Part shown: piece by piece, positions 5,355 to 6,304 of the stretch
Position numbering within the stretch: the first letter of the stretch is position 1
How the letters are laid out: every line of letters begins with the position of its first letter
NCBI GenBank assembly: GCA_018710805.1
Contig: DVJG01000127.1
Location: forward strand, 1 to 6,304
Source of the DNA: Candidatus Faecousia faecipullorum
GTDB taxonomy: Bacteria > Bacillota > Clostridia > Oscillospirales > Oscillospiraceae
Length of the DNA: 6,304 nucleotides
Direction of reading: 5' to 3'
Translations under genes and position numbers: made by a program
The notes under the pieces: generated by a model
Told to the model about the DNA's origin: nothing
Databases searched by the model: none
Seen by the model: only the letters and a program-made list of their open reading frames with translations

Positions 5355-6304
5355 ATGGAACTACAGAATATTTTAAGCCAGTTTCAGCTGGACAGCGCTC
5401 CGGTTTCCTGCGAGCGCTACGGCTGCGGACACATTAATGTGACCTATCTGGTGGTCACAAGCTCCGGCCGCCGCTACATTCTGCAAAAAATCTCCAACCG
5501 GGCGTTCCCAGATGTGGCGGGCCTCCAGGAGAACATCGCTTCCGTTACCAAGTACCTCCATTCTCAGATCGCCGACCCCAACGGGGCTCTGACCCTGATT
5601 CCCACGGTGGACGGGAAGACCTGGTACCACGAGGGCGAAAACAGCGACTGGCGGGTTTACGACTTCATTGAGGGCAGCATCTGCCTGCAAGCCCCTGAGA
5701 ATGCCGAGGACTTCTATCAGAGCGCCATTGCCTTCGGCACCTTCCAGCAGCAGCTGGCGGGATTCCCTGCCGAGACCCTGCATGAGACCATCAAGAATTT
5801 CCACAACACCCCGGACCGCTACCGCATTTTCCGGGAAGTCCTTCAAAAGGACCCCATGGGAAGAGCCAAGGACGTCCAGCCGGAAATCGATTTTGCCCTT
5901 TCTCATGAGGAAGTAGGCGGCAAGCTCACTGCCATGCTCCGCGCCGGAGACCTGCCGCTGCGGGTCACCCATAACGACACCAAGCTCAATAACGTCATGC
6001 TGTCTGAGACCACCCGGACGCCCCTGTGCGTCATTGACCTGGACACCACCATGCCCGGCCTCAGCGCCTACGACTTTGGCGATTCCATCCGCTTTGGCGC
6101 CGCTACTGCCGCCGAGGACGAAAAGGATCTCTCTAAGATGACCATGAGCCTGGAGCTCTTCCGGACCTTCACCAGAGGCTTCCTCACCGCCTGCCCCGGC
6201 CTGACGGAAAACGAGCGGAAGGCCCTGCCTCTGGGCGCCCTGACCATGACGCTGGAGTGCGGCGTCCGCTTCCTGACGGACTACCTGGACGGGGACCACT
6301 ACTT
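5355..6304 (+). CDS. nahK: N-acetylhexosamine 1-kinase (partial, 3' end outside window)
   Basis: This cytoplasmic kinase (also called LnpB) of the aminoglycoside phosphotransferase-like superfamily phosphorylates free GlcNAc/GalNAc at the anomeric C1 with ATP. It thereby uses the HexNAc released by LnpA. The 316 residues seen begin MELQNILSQFQLD and remain open at the window edge; the family is about 360 residues, so roughly 40 are missing. A nucleotide-loop region, RYGCGHINVTYLV, lies at 21-33, with RRYILQKIS carrying the likely N-lobe lysine at 39-47. The catalytic loop THNDTKLNN (205-213) supplies D208 and N213, the metal-binding segment is VIDLDTT (226-232), and YDFGDSIR (239-246) follows. 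AAGGAG (5343-5348), six bases before ATG, fixes the start. The gene begins 12 bases after the lnpA stop, so the two are almost certainly co-transcribed. Adjacency to GH112 strongly favours NahK over homoserine/choline kinase relatives. Confidence 0.92.
   Translation, partial: MELQNILSQFQLDSAPVSCERYGCGHINVTYLVVTSSGRRYILQKISNRAFPDVAGLQENIASVTKYLHSQIADPNGALTLIPTVDGKTWYHEGENSDWRVYDFIEGSICLQAPENAEDFYQSAIAFGTFQQQLAGFPAETLHETIKNFHNTPDRYRIFREVLQKDPMGRAKDVQPEIDFALSHEEVGGKLTAMLRAGDLPLRVTHNDTKLNNVMLSETTRTPLCVIDLDTTMPGLSAYDFGDSIRFGAATAAEDEKDLSKMTMSLELFRTFTRGFLTACPGLTENERKALPLGALTMTLECGVRFLTDYLDGDHY

Noticed and set aside
5373..6299. Minus-strand open frame opposite nahK
   Set aside because: nahK on the plus strand shows kinase motifs and a good ribosome binding site; the antisense frame shows no recognisable domain.

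Overview
The window looks like a chromosomal segment from a gut-type member of the Clostridia (Bacillota), perhaps an Oscillospirales/Ruminococcaceae relative. This is inferred from GC-rich coding sequence with AT-rich intergenic gaps, strong AGGAGG-type ribosome binding sites, a CwlO/PcsB-like cell-wall hydrolase, WalR-type boxes, and a host-glycan phosphorylase operon. No taxonomic marker gene is present, so the assignment is tentative.

Layout from left to right. Positions 1-127 hold the last 41 codons of an unrecognised plus-strand gene. Positions 128-330 are a convergent gap packed with inverted repeats, ending in a clear bidirectional terminator at 296-328. Positions 331-1641 (minus) encode a secreted coiled-coil/M23 peptidoglycan hydrolase. 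Its upstream region carries three tandem TGTWAH repeats, which match the WalR (YycF) consensus. Positions 1854-2762 (minus) encode an AraC-family regulator with a cupin-type sensor domain. A 417-base AT-rich divergent control region (2763-3179) separates it from the plus-strand genes at 3180-5342 (GH112 galacto-N-biose/lacto-N-biose phosphorylase, lnpA) and 5355-6304 (N-acetylhexosamine 1-kinase, nahK/lnpB, cut by the window end).

How the genes work together. LnpA splits Gal-beta-1,3-HexNAc, from mucin O-glycan cores or milk oligosaccharides, into galactose 1-phosphate and free GlcNAc or GalNAc. NahK then phosphorylates the free HexNAc at C1. Both are cytoplasmic, and this is the start of the lnp (Leloir-like) route known from Bifidobacterium. 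The remaining steps (uridylyltransferase, epimerase, sugar transporter) would have to lie outside the window. The divergent AraC protein is the natural candidate regulator. Its promoter has a near-consensus -35, an exact -10, and a perfect 9-bp inverted repeat straddling that -10. The M23 gene appears to be a separate cell-wall unit.

The least explained part is 128-330. In it, 15-bp inverted arms enclose several further perfect hairpins within 200 bases. It could be a structured RNA, a small MITE-like intergenic repeat, or stacked convergent terminators. These cannot be told apart from this sequence alone.
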